Of a stretch of 64,000 nucleotides of DNA, positions 60,805 through 64,000 are shown in pieces. The translations under genes and the position numbers were made by a program. Below the pieces are notes generated by a model. The model did not search any database. It saw only the letters and a program-made list of their open reading frames with translations, and had not been told where the DNA came from. Location of the stretch: assembly GCF_905220565.1 (NCBI RefSeq), contig NC_059394.1, positions 4,905,501 to 4,969,500 of the forward strand. Direction: 5' to 3'. The stretch's first letter is position 1, and each line of letters begins with the position of its first letter. Source of the DNA: Melitaea cinxia. Taxonomy: Eukaryota; Arthropoda; Insecta; Lepidoptera; Nymphalidae.

Positions 60805-63800
60805 CTAGGCTATGAGGCCTTCGGTTCCTACCCGAGGCCCCTCCACCCGCACTGCTAAAGGCCCAGGCTCGCCCCGGGCCCCGCACCTCCAGGCCCAAAA
60901 AACGTGGCTGCAAATCCTCCATCGAGCTTTCGGTACTATACCGTCCTGGTCTACACAAAATGCTATTTTCCCCAAACGGATCGGACAAACGAAAACGAGA
61001 TGTATCTACATCTCAGGCGTTAAGATTGGTGCAGTTGTTTAAAAACATTTATCGTTGGAATTTTTGAATAAGTCCTATGGAAAGGGCCGATAAGTACTAA
61101 GTTGTCTAAAATAAAAACCTTCGTTTCCCGTAGATATCGGTGTTGACTAAATGTTTCATAATCACAGCCCTTCTATGATACGTAATTATTAATGTAATGC
61201 ACATGCAAGTACACAAGTAAGGATAAATGTTAAAATTAAGTACAACAATGTGTTATAGATGCAACCCTGATCAATTTTATACTTTAAACGTGTCTAGATA
61301 GAGTTCTAATTTCCTTTGTAAATAGCGACATTATATGTGCAATCCGTGCCATTGTCTGTTTAGCTTTTAGTCAATTAGTTATAGTGAACAAATTCTGAAG
61401 TTCGATGCGTGAACTTTTACAAGCAGCCGGAGGAAAGTATAGAAGTGCGTGAACAGAAAGAACACAATGTGTGCTAGTGCGTTGAAGACTAAAGCCGACT
61501 GTTGACTTTGTCTTAGTGTTTTAAAGTTTTTTTGTGCCATTTTAAAATATCATTAGTGCGACATCCGAACTTTGAATCTTTGTAAATTAAGTAAGCGTAG
61601 CGTCATCACAGAAGATAATAAGTTATGTATTGGAAAAATGTACTTTATCTATTAACATATTTATACATGAGAATCATAATGATATTTACATAATATGTAT
61701 ACAAGTCCCGTTAGGAACGAATGTTATGTATTGTAAGTAGGTAAAGTTAGCTAGAGATGACTATATAAAGGTACCACACGAAGCTTTAAAATTCTTATGA
61801 TAACACTCGCACTCTAAGCAGTCTTGTAAGTAAACACATTTTTAAATTATACAATTTTAGAACTATCGAAATATAAAAACCATCACTTGGTATTATTTTA
61901 TCTTAAAAAATTCTAAAATATAAATGTAATTACTTAAAAAAAAAATCTATTTATAATTTTAAAATGTGCGGGAGTTTCTCATTTTCAGACCAAAAACAGA
62001 GTCAATTTTGAATATCATTGTAAAACAGTACTTTTAAAGTACCCGTTAGTGTTATATATTAGTGGCTATTTTTGGTTACTAGGAAAAGATAAAGCTTGTT
62101 GTTAGAAGAAAATTATTTGTTAATGTGATCTGAAGCGTTGCATTAAAAACCATATTTAAATAGTCTTCGCTATACTGGACACACTAAATGTAATAATTTT
62201 AGCATTATTCATACACAGAAATATATTTAACATCAAATATCATAAATATTTTGGTAAAGCACTATAATGTCACAAGCCACCATATTTTTAGATCATGTTA
62301 TATTTAACCGTTATAAATATACATAATAGAATTTCCTCATTGAAATATTGTTGTTACCTAATGTTCCAAAACAACCTTTAATACCGTCATTGTTCAAATG
62401 CTTCGAATGTATTCTATTACTTTTAAACCAGTAAATAAATATATTTATATAATTGTATCGCAAACTTGTAATGACAAGTACATCTTAAGCGTTTCAAATT
62501 CACGTATCAGGTTCTCCTTCATATCCCCTCACTGTAGTTGCCTTACTCACAGTGCCTAAATGTACCATATTTTACCAAATTTGTATCGTACTCATAGATT
62601 TTGTGCATCGATTTTTTCACTTCCTAATATTATTAAGTGTTTACAATATATAAATATATATACACATACATATATATATAAATGTTAAACTTTTGCGATT
62701 GGAATACTTTTTGCCGTTCAACGATCAAAAGTGTTTCACTCGCATACATTATGACGTGTTTGGACATGTTTAATCTATTGTCATTGTACAAAATGTACAG
62801 ATACATTTAATGTTAGAATAATAGTTGGAAATGTGTAATCGTCTAATGAATTCGAATCTGTAAGAATAAATAAATAAATAAAAATTACTGTATAAATAAA
62901 TCACTGTATGTCTAATCGATGGAAGAAATAACGTAATTCTTCAAATCACAGTAACAAAATATGGAATGTATATTTGTTAAAATTTGTACAGGGAAGTAAC
63001 CAGTTTAAAGTTCAAAAGTCTGAACGAATATGAAATGTATTTTCGCATTGTAAAATATTATACACGACTAGAAGTAAAACGAATTAATATTTTAATACTG
63101 GAGCATAATAAATGTTGTCCCTTGTTTCGGGGAATATATTCGTACACCGTATATAATGTTTAGACTTAATTGTTAATGTGATATCAACACACTGCACTGT
63201 TACAAATCTCGCGTTACAAATTATAAAATTTCGTTATATCCATTCGTGATCGTTTTCGATCATTCGTTCCTAATTGTTCCTTTCAATTAAATGATCGAGT
63301 GCTTTGTTTGTTGAAATTTGCTCAAACGTTAACATTTGGCCATTTATAGAAGTCAATACTTGAATTATTAACAGTTATTGTTTGTGTTATAGTAAATTCT
63401 TTATAGATTTCTCAAACCTATAAACAACAATCTTTTACTATTTGAACGATATCGAATCAAATGGCGAACAAGATGTGAAATATAACATCTAAATGAAACG
63501 AGAAATCTTTGAAAGACTTACATACCCATTCCCCTATAGATTGTTTAGTGACTTAGATACAATAAACGTTGTTACCTACATACCTATCACATTTGCACTG
63601 ATCGTGTTGTAACAACACTGTGTATAGACATCAGTAAAGATGTTTTAAATACTTTTTGTGTAATAGACATAGGGACAATATTTTATTTGTCTGATCATGT
63701 GAATCGTTCACTTATTGTAATAATATCTGTAAGAGGTAACTACGTCGATTGCACGTAATTTATCGACTTTCTTGTATAAAATATATCATCAGTAAGCTGG

Positions 63801-64000
63801 TATTGGGAGCATTATTTCCGAGGTTGTGAGCTTTGCTATCGGGAATGATTTCACTTATAATAAATATTTAAATATAATTATTCATTTCACGCACAACCGT
63901 GTTGTGTGTTATTGTAAAAAGTGTTTGCTTGGTTTTGTTTTGTAGATGTATCTACTTTTGTGTATGTTTACCTGTATTTATCCAGTTGTGTCACAATAGC
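60805..64000 (+). other. Mef2: Mef2 3' UTR and possible gene end
   Basis: After the stop there is about 3.2 kb of AT-rich unique DNA without convincing frames or recognised mobile elements. AATAAA signals lie at 62875, 63107, 63561 and 63859. The last is followed by GT-rich sequence at about 63900-63945, so it is the best candidate for a distal poly(A) site. TGTAAATA at 61317-61324 matches the Pumilio recognition element. The real 3' end cannot be fixed without transcripts and may lie beyond the window. Confidence 0.6.

Noticed and set aside
60734..61042. Open frames overlapping Mef2 exon 8 on both strands
   Set aside because: Shadows of the GC-rich last coding exon and the start of the 3' UTR.

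Overview
The window is AT-rich arthropod DNA, most likely from a moth or butterfly. This rests on the 3'-end repeats of lepidopteran LINE/SINE type, Helitrons that start TCTA and end CTAG between A and T, a mariner remnant, and short GC-rich exons separated by AT-rich introns. I name no species.

The one intact protein-coding gene is Mef2, the MADS-box muscle transcription factor, on the + strand. Eight coding exons (49112-60804) join in frame to a 399-residue protein. All junctions have GT/AG ends and compatible phases, a Kozak-perfect ATG opens the reading frame, and a conserved basic C terminus precedes TAG. A likely splice acceptor 90 bases before the ATG means transcription may start further upstream, in the preceding 49 kb. 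The 3' UTR fills the rest of the window, with several AATAAA signals; its end is not certain.

Positions 1-49021 hold no recognisable intact gene. They are either a long 5' intron of Mef2 or intergenic DNA. Unique islands in it look regulatory: a pair of MEF2-type sites (20316-20346), a CRE/Inr/DPE-like core promoter (38932-39024), a CRE and X-box-like cluster (39542-39588), an EGR/Stripe-type site (41764-41772) and a mixed site cluster (42412-42490). An 82-codon minus-strand open frame (30045-30290) resembles part of the dynein regulatory complex protein DRC7 and may be an exon or exon relic.

Mobile DNA is dense. A pogo-like DNA transposon (2982-5792) has perfect 26-bp terminal inverted repeats. 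A Helitron lies inside it, and a LINE fragment lies inside the Helitron; a separate retroposon landed in its other half. Also present are a dead mariner (13362-14515), seven Helitrons or Helitron pieces with clear ends plus more doubtful ones, three tRNA-derived families (two SINE families and a pair of tRNA-His-derived sequences in Mef2 intron 6), a (GAT)n-tailed retroposon family whose + strand copies all have target-site duplications, a TIR element with nine copies of a GGATAGATGCC-type motif (25879-27138), and several lepidopteran-type repeats of unknown class. Long AT microsatellites sit against some of these repeats.
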